Source: Chitinophagales bacterium
Lineage (GTDB): Bacteria > Bacteroidota > Bacteroidia > Chitinophagales > UBA10324
Length of the DNA stretch: 64,000 bases
Assembly: GCA_013816805.1 (NCBI GenBank)
Contig: JACDDS010000001.1
Location: 85,001 to 149,000, forward strand
Direction of reading: 5' to 3'
Positions 49,313 to 58,672 of this stretch are shown piece after piece (the stretch's first letter is position 1; the number at the start of each line of letters is the position of its first letter). Both the position numbers and the translations under genes were made by a program. A model generated the notes under the pieces. That model saw nothing but the letters and a program-made list of their open reading frames with translations. It ran no database searches and was not told the origin of the DNA.

Positions 49313-50643
49313 TTGTCTAAAACCTTACATGTTTGAAATTCCGGTTCTATAAGAATATATGATTTCGAAATACGGTCCTTAAGCCAGCTATTTACGGCTT
49401 CATCCTGTTTTTTCGCAAGAGTAAGACCGGATATTTTATCGTAATCATCTCTCAGGTTTGCCTGATGCGGTCTTGATTTGGATTTCAAATAGATGAGTCG
49501 GAAGCCCGTTTTCCCTTGTTTATCGTGAAATATGGTAGGCTTTGAAACGGCTCCTACCTGCAGCGTATCTGTGGCAGTAACCAGGCTTTGATCATAGGTA
49601 CCAAGATCACTTATATTGAATGCGGAAGTTTGGCTTGCAGGGTTTATAATCATACCGCCATTATTTTTTGATCCTTCGTCCTCACTGAACTTGCTAACGG
49701 CTTCAGCAAATGATGATTTTCCCGATTGAATCAGATAATAAGCGCTATCTGCCAGCTTACCTGCATTCGTGAGATCATAAGAGGTAGTTTTCGGCTTAAT
49801 AAGAATGTGCCGGACATTAATACGATCACCCCGCCGCTCGATCAATTGCATAATATGAAACCCAAAAGCTGATTCTATAATATTAGAAATATCATTAGGG
49901 TTTTTAAGAGAAAAGGCAGCAGCTTCAAAAGCCGGATCCAGCTCACCCCGGTTTACAAATCCTAATTCTCCACCTTTATCCGCTGAGCCTGGATCTTCTG
50001 AATAAGCACTGGCCAATGCTGAGAAGTCTTCTCCGTTCTTAATCCGTGTTAATAGATCTTCCGCTCTTTTGTAAGAATATTCTTTCATCTCAATACTCAC
50101 CTTAGGGTAGATAATTAACGCGCCAAGTTCTTCCTCCGCATTATAGTAGGGTAAGCTATCTGTAGGAATGCTATTGAAGAACTGCTGGACATCTGAAGGA
50201 GTAACTTTTATGTTAGTAATTATGTTTCCCTTTTCTTTATTCGCAATGAGTTGTTCCCTGATCTGGATTCTGAATTCATCCTTAATTTCCAGAATGGATT
50301 TACCATAATACTCTTCTAATTTTTCCACGCTTCCAGCCATGCCTGAAAAAGAACGTACCCGGTGATCCAGCTCATTTTCTACTTCATCATCACTCACAGT
50401 TACACTATCAATTACTGCCTGAGCTATAAGAAGCTTTTCTATAAGGAATTGGTTTAAGATTTCACATTTGAAATCGGCCGGCACTGGTAAAGTACTTTGA
50501 TAAGCATATTGCTGGTATTGGGCTTCCACATCTGAAAGAAGTATGATGCGATCATCTACAATGCCCACCACTTTATCAATCACTTTTTGGGCTGATACAA
50601 TGGTGGTGATAAGAAATAAAAATATAATAATTATAATGCGCAT
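49288..50643 (-). CDS. surA: SurA-like periplasmic peptidyl-prolyl isomerase
   Basis: A 451-residue outer-membrane-protein chaperone. After a signal peptide (ending VSAQ), a SurA N-terminal domain begins KVVGIVDDRIILLSDVEAQ. Two parvulin domains follow, the first with YSEDPGSADKGGELGFVNRGELDPAFE and GFHIMQLIERR, and the second, with INVRHILIKPK, more divergent. It is the third of three tandem folding factors and overlaps the MoxR gene. Confidence 0.88.
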   Translation of the reverse strand: MRIIIIIFLFLITTIVSAQKVIDKVVGIVDDRIILLSDVEAQYQQYAYQSTLPVPADFKCEILNQFLIEKLLIAQAVIDSVTVSDDEVENELDHRVRSFSGMAGSVEKLEEYYGKSILEIKDEFRIQIREQLIANKEKGNIITNIKVTPSDVQQFFNSIPTDSLPYYNAEEELGALIIYPKVSIEMKEYSYKRAEDLLTRIKNGEDFSALASAYSEDPGSADKGGELGFVNRGELDPAFEAAAFSLKNPNDISNIIESAFGFHIMQLIERRGDRINVRHILIKPKTTSYDLTNAGKLADSAYYLIQSGKSSFAEAVSKFSEDEGSKNNGGMIINPASQTSAFNISDLGTYDQSLVTATDTLQVGAVSKPTIFHDKQGKTGFRLIYLKSKSRPHQANLRDDYDKISGLTLAKKQDEAVNSWLKDRISKSYILIEPEFQTCKVLDKWTYNTQQ

Positions 50644-50646
50644 TAA

Positions 50647-51513
50647 TTACTTTTTCGAAGCATAAATTTCAAAATCATTCCTCTGCATGGCATCTTCATA
50701 AATGCTTTTATGAATGCCGCTTATCAGTGTCAGCTTTCTTTTATTAATAATAAGATTTCGGATTTCTTCCTTTACAAAACTAAGAGGTGCAATATTTCCT
50801 TTAGTACGGTATCCTCCAAACTTTACGAGGTAAGCATACTGTGAATCCGGTACTTCGATGTATTTATTATTATATTTGATGAAGCTAAAATTAATCTTTT
50901 CAACAGGAAGCAACGCGGCTACTTCCTGCATATTGTACCATTCGCTATCCCCGATAGCATAATTTATCGCGTACTGTTTACAGAAGCTTCGAAGTTTGGT
51001 GAAATTAAAATCATTAGGATGATTGATCCAAATACGGACTGAGTCAAGGCTTATAACGGTTGTCAGTCTTAATATTACGTACTTCATCCGGACAATATCT
51101 TCTTTTAACTGGAATGTTTCCAAATGGTTTTTAAAGTAGCTATAGACTTCAGAATCATTTACGGAAGTATCGATTTTTTCCTGAAGAAGTGCTTTTTCAT
51201 ATAGATATATTTCAAGGGATTCTTTGTAGTCACGAAGCTGATCATTCAATTGCCGTTGATCGGCGGGCAAATTTTCTTCGGCATAATGCACGATAAGATT
51301 ATGGCGAATCCAGCTGTCAATATAATTTTTAACAAGCTGCAAACTATCTAATGGTGTGGCAGCATCTTTACCTATCCCCTCAATATCAGATTGGTACAGG
51401 TATTTGTCAAATGCACGCGCAATTGGGGTTTTTTCATCTTTTATAGCCGGATGGTAATTGTTGCAGGAACATAACAGAGCAATAAGAAAAAAGCAGTCAA
51501 AAGGAAATTTCAT
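50647..51513 (-). CDS. SurA-fold lipoprotein lacking evident isomerase motifs
   Basis: A 288-residue lipoprotein (signal ending LLCSCNN, modified Cys at about residue 15 or 17). The helical region (residues 40-120) resembles the SurA N-terminal chaperone domain, but the parvulin signatures seen in its two neighbours are absent. It lies between them with spacers of 3 and 30 bp, so it is almost certainly translated from the same mRNA and probably assists outer-membrane or surface protein folding. Confidence 0.7.
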   Translation of the reverse strand: MKFPFDCFFLIALLCSCNNYHPAIKDEKTPIARAFDKYLYQSDIEGIGKDAATPLDSLQLVKNYIDSWIRHNLIVHYAEENLPADQRQLNDQLRDYKESLEIYLYEKALLQEKIDTSVNDSEVYSYFKNHLETFQLKEDIVRMKYVILRLTTVISLDSVRIWINHPNDFNFTKLRSFCKQYAINYAIGDSEWYNMQEVAALLPVEKINFSFIKYNNKYIEVPDSQYAYLVKFGGYRTKGNIAPLSFVKEEIRNLIINKRKLTLISGIHKSIYEDAMQRNDFEIYASKK

Positions 51514-51543
51514 GCTTATTCACAGTACTATAAAAAGAGTGTC

Positions 51544-53523
51544 TTATTTTTTAACAATACTTTGAAAAACCTGCTCATTGATTTTCACGGGATATTTTTG
51601 TCTAAGATCCGCAATCCATTTCTTTTCAAGATTTTCCTGATAATCTGCCACTACATATCCTTTTACATCGGTCAATTGCTTAGGAGCAGGTGGTAAAATG
51701 CTTACAATTTTCATTATTTTAAACACAGAATCGGAGTTTACTGTATATGTAGTGCCAGCCGTTCCCCAACCGAGTTTTTCAATTTCTGATTCTTTACCCT
51801 TTTCGAATTCTGCTGTCGCAATTGTAAGGTTTGTTTTTCCTTTACGGTTTAATTTTGAAAGCAGATCATTATCGCTACTATTTTTAGCCATATATTTCTT
51901 GAGATCTTCTTCACAGTCCTTATTTTTACACATGTAAGTAGTTACCTGAGCCCTTTCCTGCCCCATATAATTATTTTTTCCTGCCTCATAGAAAGTTTTT
52001 AATCCGGTTGTATCTTCCACTGCTTTTGTCCATACCTTATCACTTGCCAGATCAAAAAGTAATATACCATTCATGTATTCTTCCATCAAGTCTCTGAAAG
52101 GGGGGTATTTTGATTCCAGGCGCGCATCTTCAAAGTTACCAGCACTTGCAAGCACAAAGGCATCGTAAAGTTTATTGTACATGCTTTGCAGCCCACCCTG
52201 GTTCAAAAATTTACGCTGATTTTTTAAAATAAAGTCTGCAAAATCCTTTTGAGTATAGCTTTTTTTCTCCGGAACCCATTTGGTATCTGTAAATGTGAAA
52301 AGCACATCATTCATATTCATCATCGCAGAATCATTCCAGTTACCTTTCAGCAGTGATGAATCCATTTTCGACATCAGGACTTTCTTCTTTTCAGGGAACT
52401 CAGTAAACCTGTATTCTTTTTTTACCTGGTTTAAAAACGATTGTTTTGCATATTCTGACCACGGACCATTTTCTACCTTTTTCTTAATGTCGTCCCGGGT
52501 TTGCTCATAGGTGCCAATTGGTTTTTTTTCAATCAGCTTAATAATATGCCATCCAAATTTCGTTTGAACAGGTTCTGACATATCTCCCGGATTTTTTAAC
52601 GCAAATGCCACGTCTTCAAACTCGCCAACCATTTGTCCGGTACCGAATGATGGCAATTTTCCACCATTTGCGGCTGATGTTTTATCCTGTGAATTCTGCT
52701 TTACCAAGTCATCCCAGCTGGCGCCATTCTTTAATGCCTGATATAAAGAATCAATTTTTTGTTTGGCTTTGGTTTTATCCTCGGAGGTAGCGTTTTGCGC
52801 AACTTTTATAAATAGATGTGATGCAGTTATCATTCCCCGTGAGTGTCTAACATCAAGAACTTTAATTAAATGATATCCAAAACGGGTACGTACAATAGTC
52901 ATTTTACCGACCGGGGTGCTGTAAGCTGCAGTTTCAAACGGATATATTACCTGCAGGGCAGTTATATATCCTAAATCTCCCTTATTGTCTTTGGCTGATG
53001 GATCACTCGATGAATCAGCAGCCAGCGTATTGAAATCTTTTTTTCCTGATGTTATTTGATTTTTCCAGTTAGTAATGCGTTTATAAGCTTTTAACGTGTC
53101 AGCCTGGGAAGCATTGGGATCAAGCTTCAGCAAAACATGTTCTATATGTACATCTTTCTGCATGCGGTTATAAGCTTGTCTCAGTATGGTAGTATCAAAC
53201 ATGTAAGCTGGTGTAAGCTTACTGCGGTATGTTTTAAATTCATTTAACACCGCCGCTGTAGTGTCCATCTTCATATCGCGGGACTGCTTTACTTTTAAAC
53301 GGAAATTCACATAAAGATCAAGGTAATCACGAAGTGATTTTTCACTAAAATCTGCCTCACCGCTTACATTGGTTTTTTGATAGACCTTCACAAATTCATC
53401 TTTTGTAACCTGTTCACTGCCAATAGTAAACAATACCGGATTTGTGGTTGAAGGAGCCTGAGCAAAACTTTCAGAGAAGATTAATAGGGTGATTAAGCCC
53501 GTAAGCAGGACAATCATTTTCAT
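51544..53523 (-). CDS. Periplasmic peptidyl-prolyl isomerase with two parvulin domains
   Basis: A 659-residue exported folding factor. I choose ATG 53523, giving signal peptide MKMIVLLTGLITLLIFSESFAQ; a frame open to 53592 adds a non-signal extension. After a SurA_N-like region, two parvulin domains are clear: IEHVLLKLDP ... DLGYITALQVIYPFE and ASHLFIKVAQ ... NGGKLPSFGTGQMVGEFEDVA. A long C-terminal region (about 390-659) has no recognisable domain. A TAGGTTTG -7 box lies about 40 nt upstream, making this the likely first gene of the operon running into MoxR. Confidence 0.85.
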   Translation of the reverse strand: MKMIVLLTGLITLLIFSESFAQAPSTTNPVLFTIGSEQVTKDEFVKVYQKTNVSGEADFSEKSLRDYLDLYVNFRLKVKQSRDMKMDTTAAVLNEFKTYRSKLTPAYMFDTTILRQAYNRMQKDVHIEHVLLKLDPNASQADTLKAYKRITNWKNQITSGKKDFNTLAADSSSDPSAKDNKGDLGYITALQVIYPFETAAYSTPVGKMTIVRTRFGYHLIKVLDVRHSRGMITASHLFIKVAQNATSEDKTKAKQKIDSLYQALKNGASWDDLVKQNSQDKTSAANGGKLPSFGTGQMVGEFEDVAFALKNPGDMSEPVQTKFGWHIIKLIEKKPIGTYEQTRDDIKKKVENGPWSEYAKQSFLNQVKKEYRFTEFPEKKKVLMSKMDSSLLKGNWNDSAMMNMNDVLFTFTDTKWVPEKKSYTQKDFADFILKNQRKFLNQGGLQSMYNKLYDAFVLASAGNFEDARLESKYPPFRDLMEEYMNGILLFDLASDKVWTKAVEDTTGLKTFYEAGKNNYMGQERAQVTTYMCKNKDCEEDLKKYMAKNSSDNDLLSKLNRKGKTNLTIATAEFEKGKESEIEKLGWGTAGTTYTVNSDSVFKIMKIVSILPPAPKQLTDVKGYVVADYQENLEKKWIADLRQKYPVKINEQVFQSIVKK

Positions 53524-53561
53524 AGGGGAAAAGATTTTGATTATAGCGATTTTAAGAGGCG

Positions 53562-53569
53562 CAAACCTA
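53562..53569 (-). promoter_or_regulatory. Putative -7 box for the parvulin-MoxR operon
   Basis: The minus strand reads TAGGTTTG, matching TAnnTTTG, about 39 nt before ATG 53523. It supports the downstream start choice. Confidence 0.4.
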
Positions 53570-53762
53570 CATGAATTCATTTCAATACGCAAATGGTATT
53601 TATTATAATCCTATGAATGTCAGAGAAGAGCTTCCATATTTTGATCCGGCAAAGCTATCACATGACTTAGTTTATATATGTTTCAGAAAAGCTTTTGGTG
53701 ATTACAGTACGAACTTATAACGCGAAATAGACAGCACTAACTCAGAGCATTCAGGAACTGAT

Positions 53763-55352
53763 TCAACGACCCGGGTTTATATACAAAAATTTGCCCCTGG
53801 TATAATAATATCCTACCTTACCCTGAATAAAATAAACACCTGTGGCCATATCTGCAAAGTCGAAATTGAAGGTAGTTTGACTTATTAATGAAAGTTGTTT
53901 TTGATACACCACTTCTCCCATAGAATTTATAATTGCGAGCAATACGGATGGTGCACCAGGATTTTGTATGGTAATATTTAAGCTCGAAGGGGAATCGAAG
54001 GAGACGTCAAATGTATTTTTTGGAACCACACTGGTAATTGTAAAAATAGTGGTCAAAGTATCGTTACTTAAGTATTGATCCTGCTGCTGATTGGGGTCAG
54101 TGCTCCAGACTGTAAAAATATGTCCTCCTTCACCTGTGAATGCTAAAGGCAGCGTGATATTAGCGACATAGCCAGATGGCAAATTGCCCATAAAATCATA
54201 TGTTTGAATATCCTGTCCGTCAATCTGGTATTCAATGTGCAAAAAGGTAAGGTCGTTTTGTCCTTTATTCATGATTTGAACCATAGGATTAAATGACTGT
54301 GCCTTAACCGTATCGCCAGGCACAATTATCGAATTTATTCTTGCATCGTTACTATAAGTATAAGTGGTGTTACATCCTGCAGTAGAGCTTAAAATGCTTT
54401 TACGTGTTGTATTTAAAATCCCTATCATTTCGTTTGCCTGGTCTATCGTAAACATATACATACAGCGATCATCACTATAATCCATATAATTCATAGACAT
54501 GTCCCCATTGTTATCGCAGGTAATGTGAGGAAAGGCCACGCAACCATAATTAGCATCAGCCTGATTTGGAGTATCATCAATATTATCAGACCCATCGCAT
54601 GAGCCACCATCGTCCCCCCAGATATGGGTTAATCCAAGCCAGTGCCCCACTTCATGTGTACAGGTTCGTCCGAGATTATAGCGGGGATCCAAATATTTGC
54701 CTTCCCGACCAAAAGCCCGATAAGTAACTACCACGCCGTCAGTAGGATTTGCTTTAGTTCCCGAGGGAAGAGTAGTAAAACCTAATTTAGGAGGAGTGAG
54801 GTTACAGACCCATATGTTCATATATTTTGTGGAAGGCCATGCATCATCACCACCCTTTTTGGTAAATTTTACACTGTCATCAAGGTCAAAGGAGATATGG
54901 GTGGTAGAGGTGCGAATAATACCCGTAGTTGCATTTCCAAACGGATCAACAGCTGCAAGGCAAAACTCCATTCCGGCATTACCTATTAAGGGTTTATAAA
55001 TTGGTGGAGCTTTAACAGTATCAAAATTCATTGCCTGGTAATCCTCATTCAAAACATCTATCTGACTGCGTATTTGATCATCTGAGATATTTTCAGCAGC
55101 TGTATTATATACTACATGAACCACCACCGGGATTGTGGCAATATTACGTGTGGATGTATGATCCAGGATCCATTGAGCCGCCTGTTCCTGAACTTGTTTT
55201 ATAGAAATTTTGGTTCCTGGGTGCAGCTTTTCATATTGATCCAGGTATTCCATAGTTCCACACCTGTCTGCCTGCTGTCCCAATAACCTGGAATAAAAAA
55301 CAAAAAAAATAATTATTCCTCCAACGAATGACCTTATAAACTTTATATTCAT
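53763..55352 (-). CDS. Secreted M43 (pappalysin-like) zinc metalloprotease with T9SS tail
   Basis: A 529-residue secreted protease. A signal peptide (to about residue 25) precedes an M43 domain with the metzincin motif HEVGHWLGLTH (zinc ligands H233, H237, H243; catalytic E234) and Met-turn region MSMNYMDYS. A beta-sandwich domain follows, then a C-terminal T9SS-type sorting region (SLNITIQNPGAP... MATGVYFIQGKVG). Upstream 430 bp contain no convincing gene. Confidence 0.9.
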   Translation of the reverse strand: MNIKFIRSFVGGIIIFFVFYSRLLGQQADRCGTMEYLDQYEKLHPGTKISIKQVQEQAAQWILDHTSTRNIATIPVVVHVVYNTAAENISDDQIRSQIDVLNEDYQAMNFDTVKAPPIYKPLIGNAGMEFCLAAVDPFGNATTGIIRTSTTHISFDLDDSVKFTKKGGDDAWPSTKYMNIWVCNLTPPKLGFTTLPSGTKANPTDGVVVTYRAFGREGKYLDPRYNLGRTCTHEVGHWLGLTHIWGDDGGSCDGSDNIDDTPNQADANYGCVAFPHITCDNNGDMSMNYMDYSDDRCMYMFTIDQANEMIGILNTTRKSILSSTAGCNTTYTYSNDARINSIIVPGDTVKAQSFNPMVQIMNKGQNDLTFLHIEYQIDGQDIQTYDFMGNLPSGYVANITLPLAFTGEGGHIFTVWSTDPNQQQDQYLSNDTLTTIFTITSVVPKNTFDVSFDSPSSLNITIQNPGAPSVLLAIINSMGEVVYQKQLSLISQTTFNFDFADMATGVYFIQGKVGYYYTRGKFLYINPGR

Positions 55353-55782
55353 GTTATATTATAAAGAGCAGTAAAAGTACAACTTGCGTATTATCTGAAA
55401 AAGACTTGCTGACAGTGGTATACTTACACAATTTTAGAATGACCCGGTTGCTTCGGTTTAAATTTATCGGTTATTCATATACCAAACAGCTTAAAAAGGC
55501 TAAAAAGAAGGTAATGTAGTTGCATTGAAACAGCGTGATTACAGAAACGCTGTAATAACCCAGCCTATTTTGATTGGTGTCGCATTAATTTTAAAAGATA
55601 TTACAGATATTTTCGATTATGGGAGGCAGCGTCAGTATATTAAATGCCAATTTCTGTTGCAAAGCATTTATTACTACAGCCTCAAAATATATCTGTTATT
55701 GAAGCGATGTAGGGAGCCTTATACTTAGTAATTCTGATAGGAAGAATTATCGGAATATCCGGACCTGATAAAAAAAACTTAA
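55353..55782. other. Intergenic stretch without a convincing gene
   Basis: A 430-bp gap. One 67-codon frame (55525-55728, TTG start) is open but has no recognisable composition, so I do not call it. A hairpin of 9 pairs (ATTCTGATA at 55731-55739 with TATCGGAAT at 55748-55756, one G-T pair) lies 27 bp before the next gene with no T-tail, so it could be regulatory or chance. Confidence 0.4.
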
Positions 55783-56208
55783 ATGGAGAACATTACACTC
55801 AGGAGCGTAATTGATGATTCAGGAAATTCTGTAAGTCCTGTTATGGAGCCTGGCACAAAGAATTTTCTGATTGATATCGATGGAACGATTACATATGATA
55901 TTCCGAATGAAGAGCCGGCACGTATGGTAAGTTGCCAGCCGTACGCTGATGCGCTGCTTACCATTAACAGGTGGTACGAGGAAGGTCACATCATATATTT
56001 CTTCTCTTCGCGCACAGAATCTCTCCGTGGGATTACGGAGACGTGGCTTAAAAAACATGGCTTTAAATACCATGGTATTCTGCTTGGTAAACCCCGTGGT
56101 GGTAACTATCACTGGATTGATAACCACATTGTGCGTGCTACCCGTTTTATCGGCAAATTTGGTGATCTTGTGAAGAAGCAACACGAAATAGAAGTGTTTG
56201 AAAAATAG
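55783..56208 (+). CDS. HAD-like phosphatase-fold protein
   Basis: A 141-residue protein with HAD motif I variant FLIDIDGTITYDI, motif II region YFFSSRTESLRG and a late KPRGGNYHWIDNH segment in place of classical motif III-IV. The compact size means no cap domain. Similar Bacteroidota proteins are often listed as putative phosphoheptose-type or uncharacterised HAD proteins; substrate is unknown. It ends just before the DUF3667 fusion gene (17 bp by the ATG start), so the two are probably co-expressed. Confidence 0.7.
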   Translation: MENITLRSVIDDSGNSVSPVMEPGTKNFLIDIDGTITYDIPNEEPARMVSCQPYADALLTINRWYEEGHIIYFFSSRTESLRGITETWLKKHGFKYHGILLGKPRGGNYHWIDNHIVRATRFIGKFGDLVKKQHEIEVFEK

Positions 56209-56225
56209 TTTTGCCTTTTACTTAC

Positions 56226-57650
56226 ATGCTTCCCGAAAATCAATTTTCAACCTTACTTGATGCTGAAAAAGCTGCGTTTGATCAGGGCTTCAAACATCAT
56301 TTTATAGTACATGAAGAGAAATTGACCAGCGTTGAAACACAGCAAACATTTCCTGCGGAAGAAGTTAAAATAATAGCATTTAACAGGGTAGAGGGCAGCA
56401 GCGATCCCGATGAGAGCGCAATCCTTTATTTGATTGAAACAAGATCCGGTTTAAAAGGCACCCTTACCGATGCATTCGGAATTTATGCTGATGCTCAAGT
56501 CTCTGAATTCATGAAAAAGATTGAGATCGACCGGAATGATATAGCAGGAAGATTTGAATCTAAGCTTTGTTTGAATTGCAGCACTCCGCTACGGGGACAA
56601 TATTGCTATTCATGCGGCCAGAGAGACGAACACCTCCATGAACCTTTCTACAACCTGCTTGCACATGGATTTTCTGACTACTGGCACCTCGATAGCAGGT
56701 TTATCCGAACATTTATACCCCTGATTTTTAACCCAGGCTTCTTAACACGTGAATTTATTTCCGGTAAGAGAGCTTCTTATGTACATCCCGTACGGCTTTA
56801 CTTTTTTATAAGCGTTATATTTTTTCTGATTTCTGTAAGTGTATTTAATAAAGAGATAATCAAAACTTTTTCTAATAATCCATTGTCTTTTTTTTCCTTG
56901 AAAGATTCTACGCTACGTACGGATTTGGAGTTAAAAAACAGAATGAAGGGATTAAGTGCTTCCCGGCAAAAACAAATAGTTGATTCCTTAAATAAGAATT
57001 ACAGTGAAAAAATATCCCGTATAATCGGGGATACGTCGGAAAAAGATTCAACCGGGTTAAGGATTGGTTTGCAGCAGTCTGAAAACAAAGGTTCCGACGC
57101 CATCTTTTCATCATCCAGTAAATTACCATCCTCCGTAGAAGCATACGAAGATTCTGTAAACAGGCTGGCTATTAACCAGCGTCCTTCCTGGATTTGTCAG
57201 CTTTTTGAGAGACAACTTATTCATCTGAATATGCGTGCGCATGAAAATGGCAGCGAGCTGATCCAGGAATGGCTGGAATCATTTGTGCATAACCTTCCAA
57301 AACTTTTTTTCCTGTTGTTGCCAATATTTGCGCTTATCATGAAACTGGTATATATCCGGCGAAAGATCTATCTGATCGATCACGGTGTATTTACACTGTA
57401 TTTTCATTCATTTGTTTTTCTGCTTTTTCTTTTAGTATTGCTGGCAGGGAGTGTATTTCATTCAGCCTCATCGCATGCAGGTCTTATCTTTACTATATTA
57501 TTTATTTACCTTCTTATCGCCTTAAAAAGAATATACCGGCAATCGTGGATTAAAACTGTAGTTAAGGAGTTTTTAATACTCTTTCTATATGGTCTGTTTA
57601 TTTTACCGGCAGCATTGCTCGTGTTGTTATTATCAGGAACCACCTTGTAA
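56226..57650 (+). CDS. DUF3667 membrane protein with N-terminal fused domain
   Basis: A 474-residue protein. The first about 105 residues resemble a small Bacteroidota family usually annotated (probably wrongly) as phosphoribosylpyrophosphate synthetase, with FNRVEGSSDPDESAILYLI and GLKGTLTDAFGIYA. This is fused to DUF3667: a four-cysteine zinc-ribbon (CLNCSTPLRGQYCYSCGQ), the HLHEPFYNLLAHGFSDYWHLDSR-type segment and the GKRASYVHPVRLYFF helix, followed by about four more transmembrane helices. ATG 56226 is preferred; TTG 56211 is also possible. The role is unknown. Confidence 0.75.
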   Translation: MLPENQFSTLLDAEKAAFDQGFKHHFIVHEEKLTSVETQQTFPAEEVKIIAFNRVEGSSDPDESAILYLIETRSGLKGTLTDAFGIYADAQVSEFMKKIEIDRNDIAGRFESKLCLNCSTPLRGQYCYSCGQRDEHLHEPFYNLLAHGFSDYWHLDSRFIRTFIPLIFNPGFLTREFISGKRASYVHPVRLYFFISVIFFLISVSVFNKEIIKTFSNNPLSFFSLKDSTLRTDLELKNRMKGLSASRQKQIVDSLNKNYSEKISRIIGDTSEKDSTGLRIGLQQSENKGSDAIFSSSSKLPSSVEAYEDSVNRLAINQRPSWICQLFERQLIHLNMRAHENGSELIQEWLESFVHNLPKLFFLLLPIFALIMKLVYIRRKIYLIDHGVFTLYFHSFVFLLFLLVLLAGSVFHSASSHAGLIFTILFIYLLIALKRIYRQSWIKTVVKEFLILFLYGLFILPAALLVLLLSGTTL

Positions 57651-57656
57651 AATATT

Positions 57657-58355
57657 TTACAACAGTGCTTTTAATTCTGCCAGCGAATAAATTTCATGCA
57701 TCAGAATTTCTTGGTGCAGAACTTTATCCGGATTAAAAAAAACGTGGTCCATCCCTATAGCTTTAGCACCTGCCATATCTGCTTCTATACTGTCGCCAAT
57801 AAAAACGCTGTTTAGAATGAAAGCATTTGTCTTATCAAGAGCATATTTGAAAATTTCACGGTTAGGCTTTTGACTTCCTGCCATTTCCGAGGTAATAACA
57901 TATTTAAAGAAAGAGATGATTTTGGAATGGTGAAGCTTTTTATTCTGTACTTCCTCGAACCCATTAGTAATAATATGTAAAGAATACTTCAGCCTTAAGT
58001 ATTCCAGTATTTCAATAGCTCCGGTATGCAGATGGGTTTTTGTAGGCAGAATTTCGAGGTATTTTTCAGAAAGATTTTTGATTAGAATTTCATCCTGCAC
58101 TTCAAATTCTTTGAGGGTGCTTCTAAAACGTATGATGCGTAAATGTTCCCGCTCAATCAGCCCGTTCCGATATTGATCCCAATAAATAGTATTGTGATGA
58201 TAATACCTGGAGAGAAATTCATCCCGGCCAATACCCTTTTTATCCAGCCGGAACTCCTCATAAATATCGGTCAGCGTTTCTAAAGAATTTTTTTTAAAAT
58301 CCCACAACGTCTCATCTAAATCAAAAAAAATATGCTTGTATTCTCTCTGGTTCAA
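57657..58355 (-). CDS. YjjG-family HAD noncanonical pyrimidine nucleotidase
   Basis: A HAD hydrolase of about 232 residues related to E. coli YjjG, a house-cleaning enzyme for abnormal pyrimidine nucleotides. Motif I FFDLDETLWDF, motif II HIITNGFEEVQ, motif III lysine in SQKPNREIF and motif IV GDSIEADMAGAKAIG are all present, with a helical cap between. I start at TTG 58355, which gives the family N-terminus; the frame stays open to ATG 58415 but adds 20 unrelated residues. Confidence 0.85.
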   Translation of the reverse strand: MNQREYKHIFFDLDETLWDFKKNSLETLTDIYEEFRLDKKGIGRDEFLSRYYHHNTIYWDQYRNGLIEREHLRIIRFRSTLKEFEVQDEILIKNLSEKYLEILPTKTHLHTGAIEILEYLRLKYSLHIITNGFEEVQNKKLHHSKIISFFKYVITSEMAGSQKPNREIFKYALDKTNAFILNSVFIGDSIEADMAGAKAIGMDHVFFNPDKVLHQEILMHEIYSLAELKALL

Positions 58356-58548
58356 AGCCTTAAATAAGTTATAAAAGTATGGGAATAGAATATCACGGCA
58401 GAAAAAATAGTACATCTATGTACCTTCCTATTATCTGGAACCGATACGTAATAATTTACACTATCATATATATTTGGGCGACGGTATTGCATAGTGCTTA
58501 ATATCGTTTCTTATTATCTTCATAAATTATCAGGCAATCTAATTTTAT

Positions 58549-58556
58549 TATTTTTG
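58549..58556 (+). promoter_or_regulatory. Putative -7 box for the tRNA-Cys gene
   Basis: TATTTTTG matches TAnnTTTG and ends 10 nt before the 5' end of the tRNA, as expected for a short-leader tRNA promoter. Confidence 0.5.
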
Positions 58557-58566
58557 CGCTTTAAAT

Positions 58567-58637
58567 GGTCAGATGGCCGAGTGGCTAGGCAGAGCTCTGC
58601 AAAAGCTCATACAGCGGTTCGAATCCGCTTCTGACCT
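58567..58637 (+). tRNA. tRNA-Cys (GCA)
   Basis: The 71-nt sequence folds as a standard tRNA. Acceptor GGTCAGA pairs with TCTGACC, with discriminator U73 as expected for Cys. The anticodon stem GAGCT/AGCTC encloses loop CTGCAAA with anticodon GCA. The T arm AGCGG/CCGCT contains TTCGAAT. CCA is not encoded. Confidence 0.93.
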
Positions 58638-58672
58638 CTTAGAAGTCTCGCATTTAAACAATTCTCCCAGGG

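Noticed and set aside
53524-53592. N-terminal extension of the large parvulin protein
   Set aside because: ATG 53523 gives a textbook signal peptide and a -7 box lies inside the extension.
55525-55728. 67-codon open frame in the gap before the HAD-like gene
   Set aside because: TTG start, low-complexity composition rich in Tyr and Leu, no recognisable domain and no supporting context.
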